Source of the DNA: Paenibacillus chondroitinus NBRC 15376
GTDB taxonomy: Bacteria; Bacillota; Bacilli; Paenibacillales; NBRC-103111
Length of the DNA stretch: 64,000 bases
NCBI RefSeq assembly: GCF_004000765.1
Contig: NZ_BILW01000008.1
Span: 124,001 to 188,000, forward strand
Reading direction: 5' to 3'
Every line of letters starts with the position of its first letter. Position 1 is the stretch's first letter. Shown here piece by piece: positions 17,982 through 29,766 of the stretch. The notes beneath the pieces are model-generated. The model was given only the letters and a program-made list of their open reading frames with translations, was not told where the DNA came from and ran no database searches. The position numbers and the translations under genes were made by a program.

Positions 17982-18512
17982 CTAATCCTCCTCTCTCTTC
18001 GCGACGATAATAGCGCCGATGAAAGCGACTGTCAGCAGCACAGACATGATTTCGAATGGAATCACGTGCTGGTTATACAACAGCTTGCCGATTTCTAATG
18101 TATTGTCTTTGCCGGCATCTAAAGAGCCTTGTGAGACGAAAGTCGTTTTTTGAATCGCATAAAATAACACCCCGAACAAGCCCAAAGCGCCAACGATCGC
18201 CAAACCTTCGTGCCAAGGACGCCTTGGCTCCTCCTCTTCCCCTTGTCTGTGCTTTGTCATCATAATGCCGAAAATCATGAGGATCGAGATGGCCCCTGCA
18301 TAGATCAACACCTGTACGAAAGCAACAAACTCGGCTTCAAGGATAATATATAGCCCTGCTAAGCTAATGAACGTAAGCGCAACGGCAATGACCATATGAA
18401 CAACTTTGGTAAAAGAAATCATAAAGATCGCTCCGCCGATGGCCAGAAGGGCGAAAATGAAGAAAGCCCAGCTTGAACCGCTTGAGAGGAAATCACCAAT
18501 TCCGCTAAACAT
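17982..18512 (-). CDS. nuoJ: NADH-quinone oxidoreductase subunit J
   Basis: A membrane-arm subunit with five transmembrane helices. The TM3 region with the pi-bulge pattern [17 protein letters not shown] is clear, followed by a charged loop [17 protein letters not shown] start at ATG 18512, giving 176 residues, because the frame upstream of it is simply the out-of-frame end of nuoI; this ATG overlaps the nuoI stop by eight bases and AGGGGGG lies upstream. The protein ends [24 protein letters not shown], typical of NuoJ. Confidence 0.94.
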   Translation of the reverse strand: MFSGIGDFLSSGSSWAFFIFALLAIGGAIFMISFTKVVHMVIAVALTFISLAGLYIILEAEFVAFVQVLIYAGAISILMIFGIMMTKHRQGEEEEPRRPWHEGLAIVGALGLFGVLFYAIQKTTFVSQGSLDAGKDNTLEIGKLLYNQHVIPFEIMSVLLTVAFIGAIIVAKREED

Positions 18513-18957
18513 CTTTTTTGGCCCCCCCTTTTGGCATGGCCGAGTTATTCTCCTGGCGAATGTTTTGGTTATTGTCATTCAACCATTGCAAATTTTTGAA
18601 AAGATCATCGCGACTATAGGAACTTAGCTCGAAATTATTTGTCATGACAATTGCTTCCGTCGGACACACCTCTGTGCAGAGATCGCACAAAATACAAATT
18701 TCGAAGTTGATATCATACGTATCAATGACCTTACCCTTTTTCTCGGGGTCCGGATTCGCTTTGCCCGTCAAAGTAATACACTCGGTTGGGCAAATACGCG
18801 CACATTGATTGCACACGATGCATTTTTCTGGGTCGAAATGTTGAATACCGCGAAAACGATCCGGCATTTTGATCGGGACCTCAGGGTATGCGTACGTGAT
18901 TTTTTTCTGTGTCATGCTTTTCAACGTTACGCCTAAGCCTTTAATTATGCCCTTCAT
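18505..18957 (-). CDS. nuoI: NADH-quinone oxidoreductase subunit I (2x[4Fe-4S])
   Basis: A peripheral-arm ferredoxin-like subunit of 150 residues that carries clusters N6a and N6b towards NuoB. Two cysteine motifs are intact: CIVCNQCARICP (46-57) and CILCDLCTEVCP (88-99). ATG 18957 is chosen because AAGGAG lies eight bases before it; an in-frame GTG three codons earlier overlaps that ribosome site. The Shine-Dalgarno directly abuts a tandem hairpin repeat filling the gap to nuoH. Confidence 0.95.
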   Translation of the reverse strand: MKGIIKGLGVTLKSMTQKKITYAYPEVPIKMPDRFRGIQHFDPEKCIVCNQCARICPTECITLTGKANPDPEKKGKVIDTYDINFEICILCDLCTEVCPTEAIVMTNNFELSSYSRDDLFKNLQWLNDNNQNIRQENNSAMPKGGAKKDV

Positions 18958-18969
18958 TTGGTTCACTCC

Positions 18970-19127
18970 TTAGAGTTTCCGTAGGAAACTTGCATCGTAA
19001 GCATAAACTGAGTTTTGCTTTAGCAAAACTGACATCGTAAGCATCAGCTTAGAGTTTCCGTAGGAAACTTGCATCGTAAGCATAAACTGAGTTTTGCTTT
19101 AGCAAAACTGACATCGTATGCGTAGGC
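18970..19127. repeat. Tandem 79-bp hairpin repeat between nuoH and nuoI
   Basis: Two nearly identical 79-bp units (18970-19048 and 19049-19127, differing at about four positions near the end) each contain two small hairpins, AGTTTCCGTAGGAAACT and AGTTTTGCTTTAGCAAAACT, followed by a CATCGTAAGCAT-like stretch. So there are four hairpin units of about 39-40 bp. On the coding strand the array ends exactly at AAGGAG, the nuoI ribosome site. Related units lie before ywlE at 39136-39216. Confidence 0.9.
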
Positions 19128-19131
19128 TTTG

Positions 19132-20136
19132 TTAAAAGATCGTCATAATGATCGCCGTTACCAGCATATTGACTAGCGCCAAGGGCAGCAGTACTTTCCA
19201 GCCGAAGCCCATGAGCTGATCAATCCGTACGCGAGGCAGCGTCGCCCGCAACCAGAACAAGACGAACACAACGAGGGAGAATTTCAGCAGGAACCAGATG
19301 ATCCCCGGAATAAAATCAAGGAATGGGAACGGCGCATGCCATCCGCCTAAGAAGATCAGGCTGGTTAAAGAAGCAATGATAAACACGTAAACGTATTCCG
19401 ATAGCATGAAAAATGCAAAGCGGAAGCCGCTGTATTCCACGTGATAACCTGCTACAAGCTCGGACTCTGCTTCCGGCAAGTCAAAAGGCGTCCGGTTAAG
19501 CTCCGATACACCGGCAATGGCGAAGATGATGAAACCTAGAATTTGAGGAATGAAGTTCCAATGCCAGAAGCCCCCCGCTTGATGGTCAACGATGGTATGC
19601 AGATTTAAACTGCCTGTCATCATAATGACACCAATGACGGAAATGACGAGCGGGACCTCATAACTGATCATTTGCGCTGCTGAACGCATACCGCCTAGCA
19701 AGGCATATTTGTTATTTGATGCCCAGCCCCCAAGAATAATCCCAATCGTAGAAATGCCTGTAAGCGCCACGTAATAAAGCAGACCGGCATTCAAGTTCGC
19801 ATTAAACATACGATCCGAGAAAGGAATCGCCGCAATAATTGTAAACGAAGGAATGAACGTAATAATAGGCGCCAAAATGAACAGCTCGCGTTCCGCCTTT
19901 TTGGGAATGGTATCTTCTTTAATCAGCAGTTTGAAAACGTCCGCGACGCTCTGCAGAAGCCCTAGCGGCCCTGTGCGGTTTGGTCCGATCCGCAGCTGCA
20001 TCCAGCCAATGACCTTCCGCTCAAAGTAGATCGCGTAGGTAACGAAGCCAAGAACCAACAGCAGCATAACGATGCCCCAGAAAAGGAAAACGAAGAAGTT
20101 CGTCCAGGTTAGACTCTCTTCCAGCAAATTTACCAT
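19132..20136 (-). CDS. nuoH: NADH-quinone oxidoreductase subunit H
   Basis: The 334-residue membrane subunit that forms the quinone-binding interface with NuoD and NuoB. Diagnostic stretches: YFERKVIGWMQLRIGPNRTG, LLQSVADVFKLLIKED, GGMRSAAQMISYEVPL, ELNRTPFDLPEAESELVAGY and LFWLRATLPRVRIDQLMGFG, together the conserved acidic and arginine loops of the E-channel. About eight transmembrane helices. The start codon shares one base with the nuoD stop (TAATG), so translation is coupled. Confidence 0.97.
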   Translation of the reverse strand: MVNLLEESLTWTNFFVFLFWGIVMLLLVLGFVTYAIYFERKVIGWMQLRIGPNRTGPLGLLQSVADVFKLLIKEDTIPKKAERELFILAPIITFIPSFTIIAAIPFSDRMFNANLNAGLLYYVALTGISTIGIILGGWASNNKYALLGGMRSAAQMISYEVPLVISVIGVIMMTGSLNLHTIVDHQAGGFWHWNFIPQILGFIIFAIAGVSELNRTPFDLPEAESELVAGYHVEYSGFRFAFFMLSEYVYVFIIASLTSLIFLGGWHAPFPFLDFIPGIIWFLLKFSLVVFVLFWLRATLPRVRIDQLMGFGWKVLLPLALVNMLVTAIIMTIF

Positions 20137-21236
20137 TAAGCATCCACCTCCCCAACGACAATATCGATGCCGCCCAATATCGTAATCAGGTTGGTCATCG
20201 ATTCACCGACCAGGAGCTTGGGCAATATTTGTAGATTTACGAAGGACGGTCTGCGGAATTTCAGACGGAATGGCTCTTGCTTGCCTCGGGAAATAATATA
20301 GCAGCCGATTTCTCCACGAGGAGACTCAATAGCCGCATACACTTCACCTTCAGGAGGACGAATCACCCTAGGCACCTTGCCCATGGTTTCCCCTTGTTCA
20401 GGGAATTGTGCCACAGCTTGCTCCAAAATACGCAGGGACTGTTTTACTTCCTCCATGCGTACTAGATAGCGATCATAACAATCGCCGCCGCTTCGTACAG
20501 GCACATCGAATTGAAAGCGATTATAAAGGCTGTATGGCTGCGTTTTGCGGATATCCCAGTCAACACCCGTACATCTTAAGTTAGCGCCGCTAAGCCCATA
20601 GGCAATGGCTGTATCAGCGTCATATTTACCTACTCCCTTAATCCTGGACAGGAAAATCTCATTTCCGGATACAAGGGTATGATATTCTTCCAATTTTCCG
20701 TACATATACGGGATAAATTTCTTAACTTTATCGATCCAACCGTCCGGAGCGTCCCATTTTACCCCGCCTACACGCATGTAGTTGTAAGTCAAACGAGCTC
20801 CGCAGAGTTCATTGAACAGGTCAATGATAATTTCCCGATCACGGAAAGCGAATAAGAACGGACTCATTGCTCCGATATCCAGCAAATACGTGCCCCACCA
20901 CACCATATGGGAAGCAATCCGCTGAAGTTCCATCACGATCAAACGAAGGAATTCCGCACGTTCCGGAACTTCCAGTCCCATCATTTTCTCAACGGCATGA
21001 ACGAGAACATAGTTCGTCGTCATGGCAGAGACGTAATCCATACGGTCTGTATAAGGAATAATTTGTGTGTAGCTCAGATTCTCAGCCAGCTTCTCTGTTC
21101 CTCTATGTAGATAGCCCATAACGGGTATAGCTTCTTTGATGATCTCTCCATCCAGCTTCACAATCACGCGGAAAACGCCATGCGTACTAGGATGCTGAGG
21201 ACCAACGTTTAGCAGGAGCTCTTCTGTCCGTAACAA
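20136..21236 (-). CDS. nuoD: NADH-quinone oxidoreductase subunit D
   Basis: The 49-kDa subunit homologue (366 residues) that with NuoB lines the quinone cavity. LNVGPQHPSTHGVFRVIVKL at the N-terminus contains the quinone-contacting histidines, and GYLHRGTEKLAE, DRMDYVSAMTTNYV, DPL-type C-terminal PRGEIGCYIISRG and LLVGESMTNLITILGGIDIV are typical. The hydrogenase-type metal cysteines are absent, as expected. It starts four bases after nuoC. Confidence 0.96.
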   Translation of the reverse strand: MLRTEELLLNVGPQHPSTHGVFRVIVKLDGEIIKEAIPVMGYLHRGTEKLAENLSYTQIIPYTDRMDYVSAMTTNYVLVHAVEKMMGLEVPERAEFLRLIVMELQRIASHMVWWGTYLLDIGAMSPFLFAFRDREIIIDLFNELCGARLTYNYMRVGGVKWDAPDGWIDKVKKFIPYMYGKLEEYHTLVSGNEIFLSRIKGVGKYDADTAIAYGLSGANLRCTGVDWDIRKTQPYSLYNRFQFDVPVRSGGDCYDRYLVRMEEVKQSLRILEQAVAQFPEQGETMGKVPRVIRPPEGEVYAAIESPRGEIGCYIISRGKQEPFRLKFRRPSFVNLQILPKLLVGESMTNLITILGGIDIVVGEVDA

Positions 21237-21239
21237 ATG

Positions 21240-22112
21240 CTACACCTCCGGGTCAAGCGGTTCGTAATCTTTGCGCAGTGGATGGCCGACCCAATCGTCA
21301 GGCATCATGATTCTTACCAGGTTGGGATGCCCAGGGAAGTCAATTCCCAGCAGGTCATACACTTCCCGCTCATTCCAATTCGCGGTTGGCCACACAGGAG
21401 CGACAGATGGGATGCTTGGCTGATCCCGGTCTGTTTTCACCTTCACACAATACTCGCGCTTGTGCGTGAGGGAAAGCAGATGATACGCCACTTCCAGATG
21501 CGTCTCTTGATCCACACCCGAGAGATTGCGCAAGTAGTCGCAGCGCAGCTCTTCGTGATCCCGCAGCACCAGCGCAGCCTCCGGCCAGCGGGAGCTGTGA
21601 ATGACAACGTAAGGACGGTGTCCGTCCCTTTCGTTAATGAAGCTATCGACGACGGCCTCTTCGCCGGCGCCTTCTTTCAAGATCGCCACCAGCCGGTCCA
21701 GCAAAGGCTGGTTCGGCGAAGGCTCTTTCGGCGCGGCAGGCTCCGCCGCATCGGTTTTCGCTCCGCGCGCGCTAGCTCGCGCTGCGCGTGCTTCTGCGGC
21801 GGCCTGCGCTTTGGCCGCCTTCTCGTCATCCCCTGCAGCAGCAGGGGATGGTGGTGCTGCCGCCGACGCGGGCTCGCCCGTCGGCTCAGCGGCCGCCGCC
21901 TTCGCCGCTAGGCGGGCGGCTCTTGCCGCGGCGCGCTCCGCGGCCTTCTCTTCGGCGGTTTTCTCCGCCGCTTCAGCCGCAGGTGCTTCGCTCGCCGGTT
22001 TCACCTCAGCAGCAGGTGTCGACTGCGCTGTATTTCCTTCAGCCTTGGTCTCTTCCGCAGAGGCTGTCTGCCCGACCTCGACCTTCTCCTCCGGTTTCTT
22101 ATCCTCACTCAT
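21240..22112 (-). CDS. nuoC: NADH-quinone oxidoreductase subunit C with long Ala/Glu-rich N-terminal extension
   Basis: Residues about 130-290 form the 30-kDa-subunit domain, identified by [46 protein letters not shown] and [16 protein letters not shown]. Residues 1-125 are a low-complexity extension of alanine, glutamate, lysine and arginine (for example [20 protein letters not shown]), likely helical or disordered and absent from the short classical NuoC. The extension is markedly GC-rich. The ATG overlaps the nuoB stop in an ATGA arrangement, so the extension is probably translated. In the complex the subunit lies at the foot of the peripheral arm; the role of the extension is unknown. Confidence 0.93.
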   Translation of the reverse strand: MSEDKKPEEKVEVGQTASAEETKAEGNTAQSTPAAEVKPASEAPAAEAAEKTAEEKAAERAAARAARLAAKAAAAEPTGEPASAAAPPSPAAAGDDEKAAKAQAAAEARAARASARGAKTDAAEPAAPKEPSPNQPLLDRLVAILKEGAGEEAVVDSFINERDGHRPYVVIHSSRWPEAALVLRDHEELRCDYLRNLSGVDQETHLEVAYHLLSLTHKREYCVKVKTDRDQPSIPSVAPVWPTANWNEREVYDLLGIDFPGHPNLVRIMMPDDWVGHPLRKDYEPLDPEV

Positions 22113-22627
22113 CGGTTGATCACCTGCTTACCGGTCTTCGCCTCATAGCGAATCTTCTCCTGAAGCTTGTTGATCCCATAAATAAGTGCCGCCGGGTTCG
22201 GCGGACAACCCGGTATGTACACATCGACCGGAACGATCTGATCTACACCTTTGACAACGGAGTACGATTTCACATACGGTCCACCGGCAGTCGCGCAAGA
22301 ACCCATCGCGATAACCCATTTCGGTTCCGGCATTTGCTCATAAAGACGGCGCAGCAAAGGAGCCATTTTCTTCGTAACTGTCCCTGCTACAATCATGACA
22401 TCGGATTGCCTAGGGGACGTACGGAAGATGACTCCAAAACGGTCTAAATCATAATGTGATCCGCCCGTACCCATCATTTCGATAGCACAGCAAGCAAGAC
22501 CAAACGTTAAAGGCCAAAGTGAATTACTGCGAGCCCAAGCTTTCACCTGCTCCAGTGTTGTCATAAATACGTTGCGGTTTAACTCTTCGCGTTCTTCTGG
22601 GGAGATCGACTCTAGACTGAAGTCCAT
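22109..22627 (-). CDS. nuoB: NADH-quinone oxidoreductase subunit B ([4Fe-4S] N2)
   Basis: A 172-residue subunit carrying the terminal N2 cluster that reduces quinone. The four ligands are C46 and C47 (LACCAIEMM), C111 (GSCATAGG) and C141 (IPGCPPNP). ATG 22627 has AAGGTG seven bases before it; the longer frame upstream overlaps nuoA out of frame. The start lies inside the end of nuoA, overlapping by 16 bases. Confidence 0.96.
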   Translation of the reverse strand: MDFSLESISPEEREELNRNVFMTTLEQVKAWARSNSLWPLTFGLACCAIEMMGTGGSHYDLDRFGVIFRTSPRQSDVMIVAGTVTKKMAPLLRRLYEQMPEPKWVIAMGSCATAGGPYVKSYSVVKGVDQIVPVDVYIPGCPPNPAALIYGINKLQEKIRYEAKTGKQVINR

Positions 22628-22980
22628 TGCAGCACCTTCTTCTTCCAAGCGTATATTAATCCTATGGCTAGCAAGGCTACAAAAATGCACATTTCCACTA
22701 AAGCAAAAAGTCCTAGCTGATTAAAAGCAACAGCCCAAGGATACAGGAACACGGTCTCTACATCAAAGATGACAAACATCAACGCAAACAAATAATATCG
22801 AATGTTAAACCGGATTTGCCCTTCACCAACAGGCTCGTTCCCACTCTCATACGTCGTATACTTCTCCACAACGGGTTTGCTCGGTCTTAACCATTTGCCT
22901 ATCGTAAGCGCTGCCACCGGGAGGAAAATACCTAACCCAAGAAAAATCGCTACGATTACATAGTTATTTGTGTACATCAT
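22612..22980 (-). CDS. nuoA: NADH-quinone oxidoreductase subunit A
   Basis: A 122-residue membrane subunit with three transmembrane helices. The conserved loop [20 protein letters not shown] and the following [20 protein letters not shown] carry the conserved acidic residues at the quinone site entrance. It is the first gene of the eleven-gene operon, preceded by an extended -10 promoter about 80 bp upstream. Confidence 0.96.
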   Translation of the reverse strand: MMYTNNYVIVAIFLGLGIFLPVAALTIGKWLRPSKPVVEKYTTYESGNEPVGEGQIRFNIRYYLFALMFVIFDVETVFLYPWAVAFNQLGLFALVEMCIFVALLAIGLIYAWKKKVLQWTSV

Positions 22981-23053
22981 CTGAATGTAACCGCCTCCAT
23001 TCTTATTTACTTTCTCAAATCATTGATTCAAATTGGTAATAATCACCTTCAAT

Positions 23054-23062
23054 ATTATACCA
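23054..23062 (-). promoter_or_regulatory. Extended -10 promoter candidate for the nuo operon
   Basis: TGGTATAAT on the minus strand (TATAAT at 23059-23054), about 75 bp before nuoA. No clear TTGACA is present. It is the only good -10 in the 224-bp gap between atpC and nuoA. Confidence 0.5.
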
Positions 23063-23161
23063 AAAGAGCTCAGGGGAGTCGATGACTAATTCCAAGCCCT
23101 ATTTTTTTACATACTTTGTGAATAGATTTTCCATAATTATCGATAATAATCCGTTTATATG

Positions 23162-23193
23162 AAAAAAAGCGACGGAACCTAAGTTCCATCGCT
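23162..23193 (-). terminator. Terminator of the atp operon
   Basis: Minus strand AGCGATGGAAC, TTAG loop, GTTCCGTCGCT, followed by seven T, starting 12 bases after the atpC stop. Confidence 0.94.
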
Positions 23194-23204
23194 TCTTTGA
23201 TCTA

Positions 23205-23609
23205 TTATTTGCCGGACACGCTGATCCGGTTCAATGCTCTTTGCAAAGCCGCTTCCGCACGTTTGAAATCCACGTTATCTTGCTTCGTTTCCGCAAGGCG
23301 CTTCTCCGCACGTTCTTTCGCTGCTCTCGCACGATCCACATCGATTTGTTCTGGCAGCTCGGCGCTTTCCGCCAGTATGACCACTTTGTCCTTACGCACT
23401 TCCATAAATCCGCCGTTCACTGCGATGATCTCGTCTTTGGAGCCCTGCTTCTTCACAGTAATCGAGCTGATTTTCAATGGAGTCACGAGTGGAATGTGGT
23501 TCGGCAGAATTCCAAGCTCCCCTTCGACACCCTTTGCGACTAACATGTTTGCTTGTTCAGCGTACACTTTGCGCTCAGGAGTAACAATTTCAAGTAGGAA
23601 TGTACTCAC
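23205..23609 (-). CDS. atpC: ATP synthase epsilon subunit
   Basis: A 134-residue central-stalk subunit that couples rotation and inhibits ATP hydrolysis. The N-terminal beta-sandwich begins STFLLEIVTPERKVY and includes GELGILPNHIPLVTPL; the C-terminal helical hairpin (DVDRARAAKERAEKRLAE) is complete. It is the last gene of the operon and is followed by a terminator. Confidence 0.96.
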   Translation of the reverse strand: MSTFLLEIVTPERKVYAEQANMLVAKGVEGELGILPNHIPLVTPLKISSITVKKQGSKDEIIAVNGGFMEVRKDKVVILAESAELPEQIDVDRARAAKERAEKRLAETKQDNVDFKRAEAALQRALNRISVSGK

Positions 23610-23655
23610 TTGGATTCTCCTTCCTCAGCTAACGCGAAGTTTACCAATGGTAACC

Positions 23656-25098
<1,443 letters not shown>

Positions 25099-25102
25099 TC
25101 AA

Positions 25103-25960
25103 TTAAGCGTTCGCGTTCGCGCCGCTGACGATTTCCGCAATTTCTTGCGTAATGGCAGCTTGACGTGCACGGTTGTATGCTAATGTGTAGCTGCTGATCA
25201 TCTTCGTTGCATTTTTCGTTGCAGAGTTCATCGCTGTCATTCTCGCGCCGAACTCACTTGCTTTACCTTCCAATACCGCGCTGTAAATAATTGTTTCCGC
25301 ATATTTAGGCAGCAGTACTTCTAGAACGCCTTCCGCAGACGGCTCATATTCGTAGCTAGCCGTTGACGCGCCTTTAACTTCCTCCATAGGAAGCAAGCGA
25401 ACCATGGTTGGTACTTGACTGATTGCATTTTGGAATTTGTTGTACACCAAGAACAATTGGTCGTACGCGCCCTTCTCAAAATTGGAAACAGCAGAAGCCG
25501 CAATCGATTTAATATCCGAGAACTTCGGTGAATCCGGAAGTCCTGTAACTTCTTGAACGATCTCAACATTACGTTTTTTGAAGAAGTTGCTACCTTTACG
25601 TCCGATTACAAAAACAGCATATTCCGACGGGGATTGATGTCTTTCGCGAATCTCCGTCATCGCTTTCCGCAATACGTTCGCGTTGTAGCCTCCAGCCAAA
25701 CCACGATCCGAAGTGATAACCAAGTAAGCGGTTTTCTTCACTTCGCGTGTTTGCAGCATTGGGTGCTTCACACCTTTGGAGCCTGCAGCGATGCTAGCTA
25801 CTACTTCTTTCAGCTTATCCGAATAAGGACGAGCCGCTTCAGCAGCTTGCTGAGCACGACGCAAGTTCGCAGCTGCAACCATCTCCATCGCACGCGTAAT
25901 TTGCTTCGTGTTTTGTGTCGATTTGATTTGGCGCTTAATCTCGCGCATTCCTTTTGCCAT
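25103..25960 (-). CDS. atpG: ATP synthase gamma subunit
   Basis: The rotating central stalk, 285 residues. N-terminal MREIKRQIKSTQNTKQITRAM and C-terminal AMNSATKNATKMISSYTLAYNRARQAAIT form the coiled coil inside the F1 hexamer; TSDRGLAGGYNANV is the conserved globular motif. I start at ATG 25960, preceded by GAGGTGACAGG; the in-frame ATG 13 codons upstream lacks a ribosome site and falls in a hairpin-rich intercistronic region. Confidence 0.96.
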   Translation of the reverse strand: MAKGMREIKRQIKSTQNTKQITRAMEMVAAANLRRAQQAAEAARPYSDKLKEVVASIAAGSKGVKHPMLQTREVKKTAYLVITSDRGLAGGYNANVLRKAMTEIRERHQSPSEYAVFVIGRKGSNFFKKRNVEIVQEVTGLPDSPKFSDIKSIAASAVSNFEKGAYDQLFLVYNKFQNAISQVPTMVRLLPMEEVKGASTASYEYEPSAEGVLEVLLPKYAETIIYSAVLEGKASEFGARMTAMNSATKNATKMISSYTLAYNRARQAAITQEIAEIVSGANANA

Positions 25961-25991
25961 ACCTGTCACCTCTCTTTTGAGGCTTTGGAAA

Positions 25992-26077
25992 GCCTTCATT
26001 CGAAGGCCTGATCTCAGGCAGCATGCACCTAATCTCAGGCATAAACGGAGTACCTGGCTTCTCGCTAAGAAAAGCGC
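25992..26077. other. Cluster of small hairpins between atpA and atpG
   Basis: Three or four short inverted repeats lie in the 130-bp gap: GCCTTC-attc-GAAGGC (25992-26007), GCCTGA-tc-TCAGGC (26006-26019), a partial copy of the latter at 26028-26040, and an arm pair around 26055-26077. No T-run follows, so they are more likely RNA-processing or stability elements within the atp transcript than terminators. Confidence 0.45.
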
Positions 26078-26090
26078 AGGTATTCAAATA

Positions 26091-27611
<1,521 letters not shown>

Positions 27612-27638
27612 TCACCCCTATTCTTACAGTGCTTGTTA

Positions 27639-28172
27639 TTAAACCAAAGCTTTGGATAGGCGGTCTAGCTTGCCTGCCAAACTTCCATCATATAAACGGT
27701 CACCAATGCGCACTTGGATGCCGCCGAGCAGCTTAGGCTCAACAACAGTCGCAACACGAATTGTTTTTCCCGTAACTTTGCTGAAATGTGATGCAATTTC
27801 CGCTTGTTGAGCTTCTGTCAGTGTAAAAGCGGAATAAATCGTTGCACTCGCTTGTCCAAGCGCTTCATTCGCAATCTTCACATAATCGACTACAAGAACG
27901 GATAAAATCGCTTGTCTTCCTTTATCAATCAAGACCAGCAGCGTGTTCCACACCGGTTCGGAAACTTTGCCTTCAAAAATCTGCTTCAGCAGGTCCGTTT
28001 TGACGGTGTTCCCGATGTTCGGATGGTTCAGGAACTTCTGCAAGTCTGCATTGTCCCTAATCGCACTAGCTACAGATTTCAGCTCTTCTTCGACTTGGGA
28101 AATAATTCCCTTATCCTTGGCTACTTCAAAAAGAGCTCTGGCATAACGCTTCGCTACGACGATGTCACTCAT
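27639..28172 (-). CDS. atpH: ATP synthase delta subunit
   Basis: A 177-residue peripheral-stalk protein linking b to the top of F1. VAKRYARALFEVAKDKG at the N-terminus and PKLLGGIQVRIGDRLYDGSL near the C-terminus are the OSCP/delta signatures. The start codon overlaps the end of atpF by four bases. Confidence 0.96.
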   Translation of the reverse strand: MSDIVVAKRYARALFEVAKDKGIISQVEEELKSVASAIRDNADLQKFLNHPNIGNTVKTDLLKQIFEGKVSEPVWNTLLVLIDKGRQAILSVLVVDYVKIANEALGQASATIYSAFTLTEAQQAEIASHFSKVTGKTIRVATVVEPKLLGGIQVRIGDRLYDGSLAGKLDRLSKALV

Positions 28173-28654
28173 ACGTTGCCTCCTACCTCTTTGAGGTAAT
28201 GCTCAACCAATTGCTCTTGTGACTTTTCGTCGATTTGCTTTTCAATAATTTTGGAGGCAATCAGAACGGACATCGCGCCAACTTGGCTGCGAAGAGCGGC
28301 AACCGCTTTGTTCTTCTCGTTCTCGATATCTTTCAAAGCTTCATCTTTCAGACGAGCTGCTTCTGCTCCAGCTGCACGAACGATATCATCAGCTTGTTTG
28401 GAACCTGTTTGTTTCGCTTGCTCAATGATATCGTGAGCTTCCTTACGCATTTGTTGCAGTGCTTGTTTTTGTTCCTCTAACAGTTGATCAGCTTGCTTGC
28501 GGCTCGCTTCAGCTGTTTGAATTTGATCTTTAACTAACTGTCTGCGTTTCTCCATCATGCCGAACAAAGGGCCGAACGCAAACTTGGAAAGTAGCACGTA
28601 TAAAATTAAGAACGCGATAAGTTGAATCCAAAATGTGGACCATTCAATATGCAA
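28169..28654 (-). CDS. atpF: ATP synthase b subunit
   Basis: A 161-residue peripheral stalk: one N-terminal membrane helix (FWIQLIAFLILYVLLSKFAF) followed by a long, charged, Ala-rich coiled coil (QTAEASRKQADQLLEEQKQA onwards). It lies between the c-subunit gene and atpH. Confidence 0.96.
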   Translation of the reverse strand: MHIEWSTFWIQLIAFLILYVLLSKFAFGPLFGMMEKRRQLVKDQIQTAEASRKQADQLLEEQKQALQQMRKEAHDIIEQAKQTGSKQADDIVRAAGAEAARLKDEALKDIENEKNKAVAALRSQVGAMSVLIASKIIEKQIDEKSQEQLVEHYLKEVGGNV

Positions 28655-28732
28655 GTAACGTCACTCCCTTCTGATAACGTGGGCAAAACGAAGGCGTGGT
28701 GGCGACTACGGCCATCCCCGCCAAACGGTTTC

Positions 28733-28972
<240 letters not shown>

Positions 28973-29034
28973 TTAAACTCTTAGGTTTGTTTTGTGTATA
29001 AGTGACTCGAGACTACCCGAGGTAAGTCTTACTC

Positions 29035-29742
29035 TTAATGTTCTTCTTCATGGATTAACGTTTGTGAGATGTAAACCATTGTCAGCATTGTAAATACGAA
29101 GGCTTGAATAGCACCTACGAACACACTGAAGCCCTGCCATACGAAGAGAGGCGCAATTCCAAACCAACCAGCTCCGATGATGACAGATATCATAATTTCA
29201 CCTGCATAAATGTTACCGTAAAGACGGAAAGCGAGCGTCAGCGGCTTTGATACGACTTCAATCAAATGAAGGATCAACATTGCCCCTTTGTACTCAAAAT
29301 AATGCGCAAAGTAATGCTTCGTGTTACGTGTTATCCCTAAGTAGTGACTTAGTACGATAACAATAACCGTCAGTGCTCCTGTTACAGCGATATCAGCCGT
29401 TGGTGATTTCCACCAAGACACATGATCTTCCGTCACGATCGAAAAAGGAAGGCCGAGCATGTTGCCGATAAAGATGTACATAATGAGCGTAAGACCAAGC
29501 GCGATAAAACCTTTGCCATGCTTAGAACCAATCGTACTTCCAATGATGCCTTCTACGAACTCAATCGTCCATTCCATGAAGTTTTGAATTTTTGAAGGAT
29601 TCGTTACGGATGCACGGCTAGCCCCTGCGATTGCAAGAATAAGCACGATAATGGTGGTAATTCCGATCATCATAAGAGCTGATGCGTCGAAGTGAATACC
29701 TAACCACTCAAATTCTGGTACCTTATGTTCCATATTTCCCAT
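29035..29742 (-). CDS. atpB: ATP synthase a subunit
   Basis: The membrane stator subunit (235 residues from the chosen start) that forms the proton half-channels with the c ring. The essential arginine is in PLTLAFRLYGNIYAGE, and GLTLIMYIFIGNMLGLP and AFVFTMLTMVYISQ are the other conserved helices. I choose ATG 29742 (MGNMEHKV) because GGGGTG lies just before it; the ATG at 29757 has none. Confidence 0.96.
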   Translation of the reverse strand: MGNMEHKVPEFEWLGIHFDASALMMIGITTIIVLILAIAGASRASVTNPSKIQNFMEWTIEFVEGIIGSTIGSKHGKGFIALGLTLIMYIFIGNMLGLPFSIVTEDHVSWWKSPTADIAVTGALTVIVIVLSHYLGITRNTKHYFAHYFEYKGAMLILHLIEVVSKPLTLAFRLYGNIYAGEIMISVIIGAGWFGIAPLFVWQGFSVFVGAIQAFVFTMLTMVYISQTLIHEEEH

Positions 29743-29766
29743 TTTCACCCCTTTCATCGAATGGAA

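Noticed and set aside
18970..19127. CRISPR array
   Set aside because: Repeats are adjacent hairpin units without unique spacers, and no cas genes are present.
21237..22447. Several long plus-strand frames across nuoC/nuoB
   Set aside because: Antisense shadows of the GC-rich nuoC extension; Arg/Ala/Ser-rich translations without start sites or ribosome sites.
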